Of a stretch of 64,000 bases of DNA, positions 1-10,680 are shown one piece after another (positions within the stretch are counted from its first letter, which is position 1; every line of letters begins with the position of its first letter). The notes under the pieces were generated by a model. It ran no database searches, was not told the DNA's origin, and saw only the letters and a program-made list of their open reading frames with translations. Position numbers and translations under genes: made by a program. Source of the stretch: Micromonospora sp. WMMD1120 (GTDB lineage: Bacteria; Actinomycetota; Actinomycetes; Mycobacteriales; Micromonosporaceae); contig NZ_JARUBO010000005.1 of the NCBI RefSeq assembly GCF_029626235.1, positions 186,001-250,000 of the forward strand, given 5' to 3'.

Positions 1-578
1 AGCCGCTGCCCGCGACCGCCGACATCTACCTGGTGGGCGGCGGCGAGGACGGGCCGCAGGCGCTGGGCGCGCAGCGGCTGCTCGCCGACGGCGGCCTGCA
101 CCGGGCGGTCGCCCAGGGTTCGGTGGTGTTCGGCGTCTGCGCCGGCTACCAGTTGCTCGGCACCTCCTTCTTCGCGAAGGGTGTGCAGTGCCGTGGGCTG
201 GAGCTGCTCGACCTCCAGTCCGACCGCGGCCCGAGCCGCGCGGTGGGCGAGCTGGCCGGTGAGATCGACCCACGACTGGGCCTGCCCCCGCTGACCGGCT
301 TCGAGAACCACGGTGGCCGCACCCACCTCGGCCCGGAGGTCTCCCCGCTGGCCCGGGTCACCGCCGGGGTCGGCAACGACGGCGCCACCGAGGGCGCGTG
401 GCGCGGCAAGCTCCTGGGCACGTACTCGCACGGCCCGGCCCTGGCCCGCAACCCGGCCCTGGCCGACCTGCTGCTGCGCTGGGCCACCGGAGCGCACCAG
501 CTCCCACCACTCGACGACACCTGGTCGGACCGGCTCCGCAACGAGCGCCGCTCCGCGGTGGCCGCCGCCCGGGCATGA
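1..578 (+). CDS. gatD: Lipid II isoglutaminyl synthase, glutamine amidotransferase subunit GatD (5' partial)
   Basis: The reading frame is open from base 3, so the N-terminus lies outside the window. The product is a class I glutamine amidotransferase of the CobB/CobQ type. The nucleophile cysteine is in VCAGYQLLG (codon at 138-140) and a candidate catalytic histidine is in YSHGP (codon at 429-431). By family knowledge GatD releases ammonia from glutamine for MurT, which amidates D-Glu of lipid II in the cytoplasm. MurT would be expected just upstream, outside the window, so the partner is inferred. The stop overlaps the next start (ATGA), suggesting translational coupling. A cobyric-acid synthase-like enzyme is the main alternative, but the short length to the C-terminus fits GatD better. 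Confidence 0.85.
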   Translation, partial: PLPATADIYLVGGGEDGPQALGAQRLLADGGLHRAVAQGSVVFGVCAGYQLLGTSFFAKGVQCRGLELLDLQSDRGPSRAVGELAGEIDPRLGLPPLTGFENHGGRTHLGPEVSPLARVTAGVGNDGATEGAWRGKLLGTYSHGPALARNPALADLLLRWATGAHQLPPLDDTWSDRLRNERRSAVAAARA

Positions 579-1258
579 TCCACGCCGTCCGGCGGTTGCT
601 CCGGCAGCCGTCGGCCGCCCGGTTCGCCCTGCTCCTGCTGCTGATCGGTGGCTGCGGGCTGCTGCTGCTCCTGGTGCCCCGGCCGGACCCGGAGCAGCTA
701 CCGCTGCTGGCCGACCGGCTGGGTGACCTCGCTCCGGTGGCGGCGATCCTCGGCGGCGCGCTGCTGCTGGTCGCGCTGGTGCCCCGGACCTTCATCACGC
801 TCGCCGCGGGGGCGATCTTCGGTCCCCTGGAGGGCGCCGCGTACGCCCTGGGCGCCGCGCTGGTCGCCGCGGCCATCGGCTTCACCGTCGGTCGGTTGCT
901 CGGCCGGGAGTTCGTGGCCGAACGGGTCCGTGGCCGGCTGGCCCGCCTGGACGGCTGGTTCGCCCGGCAGAGCGTGCTCGGTGTGATCACCGTACGACTG
1001 CTGCCCATCGCCGGGTTCGGGCTGGTCAGCTACGGCTACGGCACGACCGGGGCGCGGGTGCTGCCGTTCCTGGCCGGCAGTGTGCTCGCGTCCGCGCCGA
1101 CCGCCTTCGGGTACGCGGCGCTCGGCGCGGCGGTCAGCTCCCCCGGCCACGTCAACTGGTACGCCGCCGCCCCCGCCAGCCTCGGCCTGATCGCCAGCCT
1201 GGTGCTGATCCACCAGTGGTGGCGCGCCGAGCGCCGCCGCCGAATCCCACACCCCTAA
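575..1258 (+). CDS. TVP38/TMEM64 (SNARE-associated, DedA-like) membrane protein
   Basis: A 227-residue integral membrane protein. Hydrophobic segments run through most of the chain, starting at about residue 15 (RFALLLLLIGGCGLLLLLV). The middle carries the SNARE-associated signature area: PRTFITLAAGAIFGPLEG, then a glycine-rich stretch and VGRLLGR. The family is proposed to act in lipid or small-molecule handling at the membrane; the substrate here cannot be told from sequence. The ATG at 575 overlaps the gatD stop by four bases. A longer frame begins at 398 but would lie inside gatD, so it is rejected. The gene ends just before a palindromic convergent junction. Confidence 0.8.
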   Translation: MIHAVRRLLRQPSAARFALLLLLIGGCGLLLLLVPRPDPEQLPLLADRLGDLAPVAAILGGALLLVALVPRTFITLAAGAIFGPLEGAAYALGAALVAAAIGFTVGRLLGREFVAERVRGRLARLDGWFARQSVLGVITVRLLPIAGFGLVSYGYGTTGARVLPFLAGSVLASAPTAFGYAALGAAVSSPGHVNWYAAAPASLGLIASLVLIHQWWRAERRRRIPHP

Positions 1259-1506
1259 CCCCACCCACCCCCACCCCGCCCCCAAACCCCCGCGCCCCCG
1301 CGCCCCGCCCCCACACCCCCGCCCCACACGCCCACGATCTTGCAGTTCCTGTCCCGACGAACCGCCCCTCAAGGGGCGAATCGGCAACCGAAACTGCAAG
1401 ATCGGCGAGGCGCGGAGCGCCGCGAGGCGCGGAGCGCCGCGAGGCGCGGAGCGCGCGCGGCCGCGCCCCGCGGCCGGGCGCGGGGCGCGGGGCGCGGCGT
1501 GACGGG
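1259..1506. repeat. Convergent junction with family A palindrome and three 17-bp repeats
   Basis: The gap between the TVP38 gene and leuS has three parts. First is a C-rich low-complexity run (1260-1330). Second is a palindrome with perfect 13-base arms CGATCTTGCAGTT (1335-1347) and AACTGCAAGATCG (1392-1404), with a nested hairpin GCCCCT/AGGGGC at 1364-1377. Third are three tandem copies of GCGAGGCGCGGAGCGCC (1405-1455; the last base differs in copy 3). A related palindrome lies at 9731-9802. It probably works as a two-way terminator; that role is inferred from its position. Confidence 0.8.
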
Positions 1507-4347
<2,841 letters not shown>

Positions 4348-4409
4348 CGTCTCTCCTCGCTTCGCTTCGCTTCGTCTCGGCGCCACCGGGCCGGACCGGC
4401 AGCGGGCAC

Positions 4410-4435
4410 AAAAAAGCCCCTCGCGCAGGAGGGGC
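4410..4435 (-). terminator. Intrinsic terminator of the leuS attenuator
   Basis: Read on the minus strand, GCCCCTC and GAGGGGC form a 7-bp stem with a 6-base loop (4416-4435), followed by six T residues (4410-4415). It lies between the leader peptide stop and the leuS start. A true U-tract terminator upstream of a gene in such a GC-rich genome is unusual and points to transcription attenuation. Confidence 0.85.
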
Positions 4436-4461
4436 CGCCGTGCTGTCGCTGTGTCAGCGCA

Positions 4462-4500
4462 TCAGCACGGCCCGGTAAGAAGCAGGAAGACTCCGGCCAT
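4462..4500 (-). CDS. leuL: leuS leader peptide MAGVFLLLTGPC (attenuator)
   Basis: A 12-residue ORF with three consecutive leucine codons, CTG-CTT-CTT. CTT is rarely used in this genome type, so ribosomes should be sensitive to leucyl-tRNA supply here. The last codons and stop lie in GCCGTGCTG, which is exactly complementary to CAGCACGGC downstream (9 bp, with an inner CGCTG/CAGCG stem), so ribosome position can change the RNA fold ahead of the terminator. GGGCCG in the peptide can also pair with CGGCCC at the terminator's left arm. Classical attenuators upstream of leuS have been predicted in some Streptomyces. Which pairing is the antiterminator is not resolved here. Confidence 0.8.
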   Translation of the reverse strand: MAGVFLLLTGPC

Positions 4501-4507
4501 GTCCCGC

Positions 4508-4513
4508 AGTGTA
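4508..4513 (-). promoter_or_regulatory. Putative -10 box of leuL-leuS (TACACT)
   Basis: TACACT on the minus strand fits the actinobacterial TAnnnT -10 pattern. Its end is 7 bases before the leader-peptide ATG, so the transcript would start at or within a base of the start codon (leaderless). No good -35 is seen. Confidence 0.45.
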
Positions 4514-4637
4514 CCCCGCCACCCGGTCCGTTGACGCGGCACTATCGCCGGGCCGGACCCGCGTACCCGTCGGCGCTTCGGCACCGTCCCTCCGCCTGGC
4601 TGATATCCGGTGCGTAACCGGCGGACTACCTGCGGGG

Positions 4638-4667
4638 TTCGGCGATAACGACAAACATGGTTAGCCT
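4638..4667 (+). promoter_or_regulatory. Possible promoter for the moxR operon
   Basis: TTCGGC (4638-4643) and TAGCCT (4662-4667) are spaced by 18 bases in the divergent leuS-moxR gap. The match to SigA-type consensus is partial. Apart from this and the leuL promoter, the 4501-4776 gap shows nothing else. Confidence 0.3.
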
Positions 4668-4776
4668 GAGAGGCCAGTGAGATTCCTGCGGCAATCGAGG
4701 CTCGACGTCGCGAACCCAACGGCGGGTCCAGGTGCTCTACAACAGAGCTGCCGTGACGGCGACGAGGAGGAGGCCC

Positions 4777-5829
4777 GTGACACAACAGACCTGGGACGAG
4801 GTGGGCGGCCTGCTGCCGCACGACGAGTTCCGCGCCGCCAGCGAGGCCATCGTGGCCAACATCGAGCAGGTCATCGAGGGTAAGACCGCCACCGTGCGGC
4901 TCGCTCTGGCCGTGCTGCTCGCCGAGGGCCACCTCCTCATCGAAGACGTTCCCGGGGTCGGCAAGACCAAACTGGCCAAGGCCCTCGCGCGGTCCATCGA
5001 CTGCACGGTGCGCCGTATCCAGTTCACTCCCGACCTGCTGCCCAGCGATGTCACCGGCGTCAGCGTCTACAACCAGGAGACCCACGACTTCGAGTTCCGC
5101 CCCGGCGCCGTGTTCGCCAACCTGGTGGTCGGCGACGAGATCAACCGTGCCTCCCCCAAGACGCAGTCGGCGTTGCTGGAGTGCATGGAGGAGCGGCAGG
5201 TCACCGTCGACGGGGTGACCTACCAGCTCCAGACCCCCTTCATGGTCATCGCCACGCAGAACCCGATCGAGATGGAGGGGACCTACCCGCTGCCGGAGGC
5301 GCAGCGGGACCGGTTCACCGCCCGCATCGCGATGGGTTACCCGGATTCCGGGGCCGAGCTGGCGATGCTCGACGGGCACGGCGCGACCGACCCGCTGCAC
5401 GAGCTGCGCCCGGTCTCCGACGCCGCCACCGTCCGGCAGCTCATCGCCACCGTCCGGCAGGTGCACGTCGCGGACGCGGTCAAGCAGTACGCGATCGACC
5501 TGGTCACCGCCACCCGCGAAGCCCCCGACCTGCGTCTCGGCGCGTCCCCCCGGGCGACCCTGCAACTGCTGCGCACCGCTCGGGCGGTCGCCGCCCTGGA
5601 GGGCCGCGACTACGTCCTCCCCGACGACCTCCAGGCGCTCGCGGTGCCGGTGCTCGCGCACCGCATCATCCCGACCGCCGACGCGCAGCTCGCCCGCCGC
5701 ACCACCGACGCGATCGTCTCGGAGCTGGTGCACCGCCTGCCGCTGCCGCACGACAGGCAGCGCAACCCCTACGACACCCGGCCCGCCACCGGCAACGGTC
5801 GCGCGCCCTACGAGCCACGGAGGCCATGA
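4777..5829 (+). CDS. MoxR-family AAA+ ATPase
   Basis: A 350-residue MoxR-type AAA+ chaperone-like ATPase. Walker A GVGKTKL is near residue 59, Walker B VVGDEINRA near 118, and ATQNPIEMEGTYPLPEAQ follows as the typical MoxR sensor region. MoxR proteins usually help assemble or activate partner proteins that carry VWA or DUF58 domains. The next two genes, DUF58 and a transglutaminase, are the standard partners, separated by 1 and 16 bases, so this is one operon. The GTG at 4777 is chosen because GGAGGAGG lies a few bases before it. The in-frame ATG at 4732 has no ribosome site. The cellular substrate is not known. Confidence 0.9.
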   Translation: MTQQTWDEVGGLLPHDEFRAASEAIVANIEQVIEGKTATVRLALAVLLAEGHLLIEDVPGVGKTKLAKALARSIDCTVRRIQFTPDLLPSDVTGVSVYNQETHDFEFRPGAVFANLVVGDEINRASPKTQSALLECMEERQVTVDGVTYQLQTPFMVIATQNPIEMEGTYPLPEAQRDRFTARIAMGYPDSGAELAMLDGHGATDPLHELRPVSDAATVRQLIATVRQVHVADAVKQYAIDLVTATREAPDLRLGASPRATLQLLRTARAVAALEGRDYVLPDDLQALAVPVLAHRIIPTADAQLARRTTDAIVSELVHRLPLPHDRQRNPYDTRPATGNGRAPYEPRRP

Positions 5830-5830
5830 C

Positions 5831-7129
5831 GTGCGTGCCGGGCTGCGCGGGCTGACCACCCGCGGCCGCTCCTTCCTCGCCGCCGCGGTGGCGGCAGCGG
5901 TCTCGGCCGGCATCCTCGGCGAGAAGGACCTGCTCCGGGTGGCGGTGCTGCTGGCCATCCTGCCGTTGCTCGCCGCCGCCTACGTCGGGCGCAGCCGGTA
6001 CAAGCTGGCCTGCAACCGTTCCCTGGACCCGCACCGGGTTCCGGTCGGCGCCAACTCCCGGGTCGTGCTGCGCCTGCAGAACCTGTCCCGGCTGCCGACC
6101 GGCACCCTCCTGCTGGAGGACCGGCTGCCGTACGCGCTGGGCAGCCGGCCCCGGGTGGTGTTGGAGCGGCTCGGCGCGCACCAGGCCAGCTCCGTGGCGT
6201 ACACCGTGCGGGCCGACGTGCGCGGGCGCTACGACGTGGGCCCGCTGGTGGTCCGGATGACCGACCCGTTCGGTCTCTGCGAGCTGGCCCGGTCCTTCCC
6301 CAGCACCGACCACCTGACGGTGATCCCGCAGGTCACCCCGCTGCCGTCGGTCCGGCTCCCCGGGGAGTACGCGGGCAGTGGCGACAGCCGGGCCCGCTCG
6401 GTGGCCGTGCACGGTGAGGACGACGCGGCGACCCGGGAGTACCGGCGCGGCGACGACCTGCGGCGAGTGCACTGGAAGTCCACGGCGCGCACCGGCGAGC
6501 TGATGGTGCGCCGCGAGGAGCAACCGTGGGAGAGCCGGGCCACCGTCGTCCTGGACACCCGGGCGTACGGCCACCGCGGCGAGGGCCCGACGGCCAGTTT
6601 CGAGTGGGCCGTCTCCGCGGCCGCGAGCATCGCCGTGCACCTGCGCCAGGCCGGCTACAAGCTGCGCCTGGTCACCGGCTCGGGGGTGGACGTGGACGCC
6701 TCGGAGGCCGGCGGTGACGGGGTGCTGCTGGACCACCTCGCGGAGGTCCGGCTGGATCAGCGCGCCGAGGTCGCCAGCCTGGTGCAGCGGGTTCGCGAGC
6801 GCGCCGACGGCGGTCTGATCATCGGCCTGTTCGGCACCGTGAGCGTGGCCGAGGCGGAGCTGCTGGCCGGGCTGCGGGGCAACGGCGCCACCTGCGTCGG
6901 TTTCCTCCTGAACAGCTCCACCTGGCTCAGCCTGCCGGAGAAGGCCCGCGCCGAGGCGGAGCACGCGCACGCCGCCTCCGCGCTCGCCATGCTGCAGAGC
7001 GGTTGGCGGGTGGTCGGCGTCGACCACGGCGCCCGGCTCCCGGCGCTCTGGCCGCAGGCCGGCCGGGGCTCCCAGGGGTTCGCCCTGCGCGCCGCGCTGG
7101 CCGAGACGGTGGCCGGCGGCGTCCGATGA
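5831..7129 (+). CDS. DUF58 domain protein
   Basis: A 432-residue protein. Two hydrophobic helices near the N-terminus (about residues 10-57) would anchor it in the membrane. An Ig-like middle part and the DUF58 core (VWA-like) follow, with the diagnostic DLRRVHWKSTARTGELMV near residue 210. DUF58 proteins pair with MoxR ATPases and are thought to act in cell-envelope or extracellular protein processing, but the biochemical role is not established. The GTG start at 5831 lies one base after the moxR stop. It is followed closely by the transglutaminase gene, so the three are probably co-translated. Confidence 0.88.
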   Translation: MRAGLRGLTTRGRSFLAAAVAAAVSAGILGEKDLLRVAVLLAILPLLAAAYVGRSRYKLACNRSLDPHRVPVGANSRVVLRLQNLSRLPTGTLLLEDRLPYALGSRPRVVLERLGAHQASSVAYTVRADVRGRYDVGPLVVRMTDPFGLCELARSFPSTDHLTVIPQVTPLPSVRLPGEYAGSGDSRARSVAVHGEDDAATREYRRGDDLRRVHWKSTARTGELMVRREEQPWESRATVVLDTRAYGHRGEGPTASFEWAVSAAASIAVHLRQAGYKLRLVTGSGVDVDASEAGGDGVLLDHLAEVRLDQRAEVASLVQRVRERADGGLIIGLFGTVSVAEAELLAGLRGNGATCVGFLLNSSTWLSLPEKARAEAEHAHAASALAMLQSGWRVVGVDHGARLPALWPQAGRGSQGFALRAALAETVAGGVR

Positions 7130-7145
7130 ACGGAAGGTCCCCCTC

Positions 7146-9617
7146 ATGACCCCCAGTCGGAACATCGGCGTGGTGGCGGCCGCCGCCACGCTGCTGGCCG
7201 CCGCGCCGCTGTCGGCCATCTTCCAGGGCTGGACGTGGCTGCTCGAGTCCATCATCGCGGTCGCCGTGGTGGCCGGTGTGGCGGCGTTGACCCGACTGGC
7301 CCGGGCACCCCTGTGGGGTCAGGTGCTGGGCATGCTGGCCGGCCTGGCGCTCGCCCTGACCTGGCTGTTCCCCAGCGGCAAGGAACTCCTCGCCGTGCTG
7401 CCCACGCCGAGCACGTTCGGCTACTTCGCCGACCTGCTGTCCGCCTCCGTGCAGGACATGCGCTCGTACGGGGTCGAGGTTCCGGACACCGATCCGCTGC
7501 TGTTCATCGCCGTGCTCGGCGTCGGCGGCGTCGCCGTACTCGTGGACGTCCTGGCCGTGGGGCTGCGCCGGCCCGCGCTGGCCGGGCTGCCGATGCTCGC
7601 CATCTACTCGGTGCCGGTCGCCGTCTACGTGGACAGCGTCCCGGCGGTGCCGTTCGTGGTCGGCGCCGCCGGCTACCTCTGGCTGCTGGTCACCGACAAC
7701 GTCGACCGCGTACGCCGCTTCGGCCGCCGGTTCACCGGCGACGGCCGCGACGTCGACGTGTGGGAGGCCTCGCCGCTGGCGGCCGCCGGCCGCCGGCTCG
7801 CGGTGGTCGGGGTGGTGCTGGCGGTGATGCTGCCGCTGGCGGTGCCCGGCATGACCGGCGGGCTGCTCGACTCGCTCAGCCGGGGGTCGGGCAACGGCAG
7901 TGGCAACGGCACCGGTCCGGGCGGCACGTCGGGCCGGATCGACCTGTTCGCCTCGCTCGCCGGCCAGCTCAACCAGTCCCAGGTGTCCGATCTGGTCAAG
8001 GTGACCACGTCCGAGCCGAACCCGTTCTACCTGCGGTACGCGGTCGCCGACGAGCTGCGACCCAACGGTTTCCAGGCGCGCAGCCCGAGCGGTCGGTCGG
8101 TCAACCGGAACCTGCCCGACCCGCTCGAACGGGCTGGCCGGGGCGTGCAGCAGACGACCTACCGGGCGACCGTCGAGGTCACCAAGAGCCTGAGCATGTC
8201 GCTGATGCCGGTGTACGCCGAGCCGGTGCGCGCCGACGACCTCAGCGACAACTGGCTGTACGACCCCGGCCAGCAGGTCGTCTTCTCCAACCGGGAGAAC
8301 TCCCGGGGCCGGAAGTACTCCTTCGACTACGTCCGCTCGACGTTCACGCCGGCGGTCCTGCGGGCCGCGCAGCCGCTGTCCACCGAGCACCCGATACGCC
8401 GGCAGATGACCGCCACCCCCGGGCCGGTGCCGGAGGTGGAGGAGCTGGTCAAGGGGCTGATCCAGGGCAAGCGCACGGACTACGACCGGGTGCTGGCGAT
8501 CTACCAGCACTTCTCCGCGGACAACGGGTTCAGCTACCGGTTGAGCACCGCGAGCGGCAGCAGCGGCCAGGACATCGTCAACTTCCTGACCAACAAGGTC
8601 GGCTACTGCCAGCAGTACGCCGCCGCGATGGCCTGGCTGGTCCGCTCGGCCGGCATCCCGGCCCGGGTGGCGTTCGGTTTCACCAACGGCAGCAACCGCG
8701 ACGGCGACACCTTCACGCTGACGAACCTCAACCTGCACGCCTGGACCGAGGTCTACTTCAACGGGGTGGGTTGGGTGCCGTTCGACGCCACCCCGGCGTA
8801 CGGGGTGCCGGGCTCCACCCGGTCCGCCTGGGCACCGGACACCGACGCGCCGGAGCCGACCACGCCGGGCAGCGGCACCGCCGAGACCCCGACGGATCCC
8901 GAGGCGACGGCCGGGCCGGCCGGACCGGACAACGCCGACCGGGACATCGACGACGGGCTCTCCCTCGGCGGGACGACGCCGGACGAGCAGCCACCGGCCT
9001 GGCCGTGGTGGGCAGCGGGCGTGGTGGCGCTGCTGCTCCTGCTCGCGGTGCCCGCGCTGCGCCGCGCGGCGCTGCGCCGACGACGGGCCGGCCGGGCGGC
9101 GAGGGCCGCGACGGCCCCCGTGACGGTCGACACCGGCACCGGACCGGACACCCGACCGGTGGTGGTCGGCGCGGACGCCAACCAGGCCCGCGCGGACGCG
9201 CACGCCGCCTGGGCGGAGTTGCTGGACACGCTCGTGGACTTCCGGGTCCCGGTCGATCCGACCGAGACGCCCCGGGCGACAGCCGACCGGCTGGTCCGGG
9301 ACACGCTGACGGACGACGACGCGATCGGGTCGGCACGGCTGCTCGGCCGGGCGGAGGAGCGGGCCCGCTACGCGCGGGATCCGCTGACCGGTGAGCGACT
9401 GCTGCCCGCCCTCCGTACGCTCCGGGGCGCGCTCGCCGCACGGGCGGATCGACGCACCCGCCTGGCCGCCGCCGTGCTGCCGCCGTCGGTGCTGCTGCAC
9501 TGGCGAACCGCCCTTGCGGACCGCTCCAGCCGGATGGTGGCGCTGACCGCGCAGGCCCGGCACCGGCTGCTGCGCTGGAACCCCCGGCGACTGCTGGCCG
9601 GACGAGCGGCCCGCTGA
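7146..9617 (+). CDS. TgpA-like membrane transglutaminase-domain protein
   Basis: An 823-residue membrane protein in three parts. The N-terminal third has several transmembrane helices. A long extracytoplasmic region holds a transglutaminase/cysteine-protease-like core, with catalytic Cys in KVGYCQQYAAAMAW (about 486), His in LNLHAWTEVYF (about 530) and Asp in WVPFDATPAY (about 545). A further helix near 620-640 precedes an Arg-rich cytoplasmic tail of the DUF4129 kind. This is the usual third member of the MoxR-DUF58-transglutaminase operon. All three catalytic residues are present, so it is probably active on the cell surface. The substrate is unknown. ATG at 7146 follows GGAAGG. Confidence 0.88.
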   Translation: MTPSRNIGVVAAAATLLAAAPLSAIFQGWTWLLESIIAVAVVAGVAALTRLARAPLWGQVLGMLAGLALALTWLFPSGKELLAVLPTPSTFGYFADLLSASVQDMRSYGVEVPDTDPLLFIAVLGVGGVAVLVDVLAVGLRRPALAGLPMLAIYSVPVAVYVDSVPAVPFVVGAAGYLWLLVTDNVDRVRRFGRRFTGDGRDVDVWEASPLAAAGRRLAVVGVVLAVMLPLAVPGMTGGLLDSLSRGSGNGSGNGTGPGGTSGRIDLFASLAGQLNQSQVSDLVKVTTSEPNPFYLRYAVADELRPNGFQARSPSGRSVNRNLPDPLERAGRGVQQTTYRATVEVTKSLSMSLMPVYAEPVRADDLSDNWLYDPGQQVVFSNRENSRGRKYSFDYVRSTFTPAVLRAAQPLSTEHPIRRQMTATPGPVPEVEELVKGLIQGKRTDYDRVLAIYQHFSADNGFSYRLSTASGSSGQDIVNFLTNKVGYCQQYAAAMAWLVRSAGIPARVAFGFTNGSNRDGDTFTLTNLNLHAWTEVYFNGVGWVPFDATPAYGVPGSTRSAWAPDTDAPEPTTPGSGTAETPTDPEATAGPAGPDNADRDIDDGLSLGGTTPDEQPPAWPWWAAGVVALLLLLAVPALRRAALRRRRAGRAARAATAPVTVDTGTGPDTRPVVVGADANQARADAHAAWAELLDTLVDFRVPVDPTETPRATADRLVRDTLTDDDAIGSARLLGRAEERARYARDPLTGERLLPALRTLRGALAARADRRTRLAAAVLPPSVLLHWRTALADRSSRMVALTAQARHRLLRWNPRRLLAGRAAR

Positions 9618-10163
9618 CCAACCCAACCCGAGGCGCCGGGGCGGCGCCCACCCCCGCCGCCCCGCTCTCATCCCCGCCCCACCCCCGCCCCACCCTCATC
9701 CCCACCCCGCCCCGCCCCACCCTCGCCCCCGCGATCTTGCACTAGCTGTCGTCGGTATGCCCCTTTTGACGGCTAATGTCTAGACAGAAACTGCAAGATC
9801 GCGTGGGGGTGAGGGGGTGAGGGGGCGGGGCGGGGCGGGGGGCGCGCCAGGCCACCAAGATCGTGCTCGATCCAGGAAAGAGGCCCCTCAACGCGCCCCG
9901 AGGCCACTACTTCCAGGACCGAGCGCGATCAACGGAGGGGCCCAGCGCGCCGGAAGGGCACGGGAAACCGACACCAGCGCGATCACGCGGAGGGTTTCGC
10001 GGCGCGCCGGGAGCGTGCGGATTCCGACGCCGCCACGCCCAGGGTTGGGCGCGATCACGCCGACAGACTGCGACGCGCCGGGGCGCGCGGATACGACGGA
10101 AGTCGCCGGGTGTCCGGCGACCGGCTCGTCGCGGCGTACGACCGCCTCAGCGGCGGGACGGGC
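9618..10163. repeat. Convergent junction: family A palindrome, G/C-skewed flanks and degenerate repeats
   Basis: This 546-base gap has no convincing gene. It contains a C-rich flank (9640-9730), a family A palindrome with arms GCGATCTTGCA (9731-9741) and TGCAAGATCGC (9792-9802) plus inner CTGTC/GACAG, and a G-rich flank (9803-9845). The C-rich and G-rich flanks can pair and extend the hairpin. Next come three loose copies of a unit that starts GCGCGATC (9923, 9977, 10049) and ends near GCGCGCCGG or ACGCGCCGG. The ORFs seen here have no recognisable content. Confidence 0.7.
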
Positions 10164-10565
10164 TCAGCGGTGCCCCTCCGGGCGCTGCCGCCACCTGTCC
10201 TCCATCCGGTCCAGCAGCGACGACCGGCGACCGGTACGGCCACCACCGCGCGGACGGCGACGACTCGTCGTGCCGCCCACCACGTGCAGGTCGGGTGACT
10301 GCGCCCGACGGTGGGACTGCACCGCGAACGCGGCCGACGCCAGCATGACGACGAAGCCCGCCACCGCCAGCGGTGGGGTCTTGATCACCGCGCCATAGAC
10401 CAGTAGAGCCAAGCCAGCAATGATCACGCCGGCGGCGACGAGCAGGCGACGCCGCGCGTGGAAGCGCGGATCGCTGGCGCGCACGGCCGAGGCGAATTTG
10501 GGGTCCTCGGCAAGCGACCGCTCGATCTGCTCGAACAGCCGCTGCTCGTGCTCCGAGAGCGGCAC
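10164..10565 (-). CDS. DUF3040 small membrane protein
   Basis: A 133-residue protein typical of actinobacterial DUF3040. The N-terminus MPLSEHEQRLFEQIERSL is the family hallmark, followed by two adjacent transmembrane helices (LLVAAGVIIAGLALLVYG and PLAVAGFVVMLASAAF). A basic, disordered C-terminal tail ends the chain. The function of the family is unknown. The GTG at 10565 is preceded by GGGGAGGAG. It is the last gene of the minus-strand series that begins with the sugar transporter, but a 115-base gap after dinB makes a separate promoter likely. Confidence 0.85.
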   Translation of the reverse strand: MPLSEHEQRLFEQIERSLAEDPKFASAVRASDPRFHARRRLLVAAGVIIAGLALLVYGAVIKTPPLAVAGFVVMLASAAFAVQSHRRAQSPDLHVVGGTTSRRRPRGGGRTGRRSSLLDRMEDRWRQRPEGHR

Positions 10566-10680
10566 GGCACTCCTCCCCGGTCACGTTGGTCGGCCCACTC
10601 GGGCCGACAGACCGTGGCAGCCATCCGGCTGCTTACCCGCAAGTCTACGAGGGGGGTCGCGCGTCGGAAAGCGGGACGAC

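Noticed and set aside
4410..4513. T-box riboswitch before leuS
   Set aside because: No T-box sequence or specifier stem is seen; a leader peptide with Leu codons explains the terminator better.
9817..10398. Plus-strand ORFs at 9.8-10.4 kb
   Set aside because: They overlap degenerate repeats and the DUF3040 gene, and lack domains or good ribosome sites.
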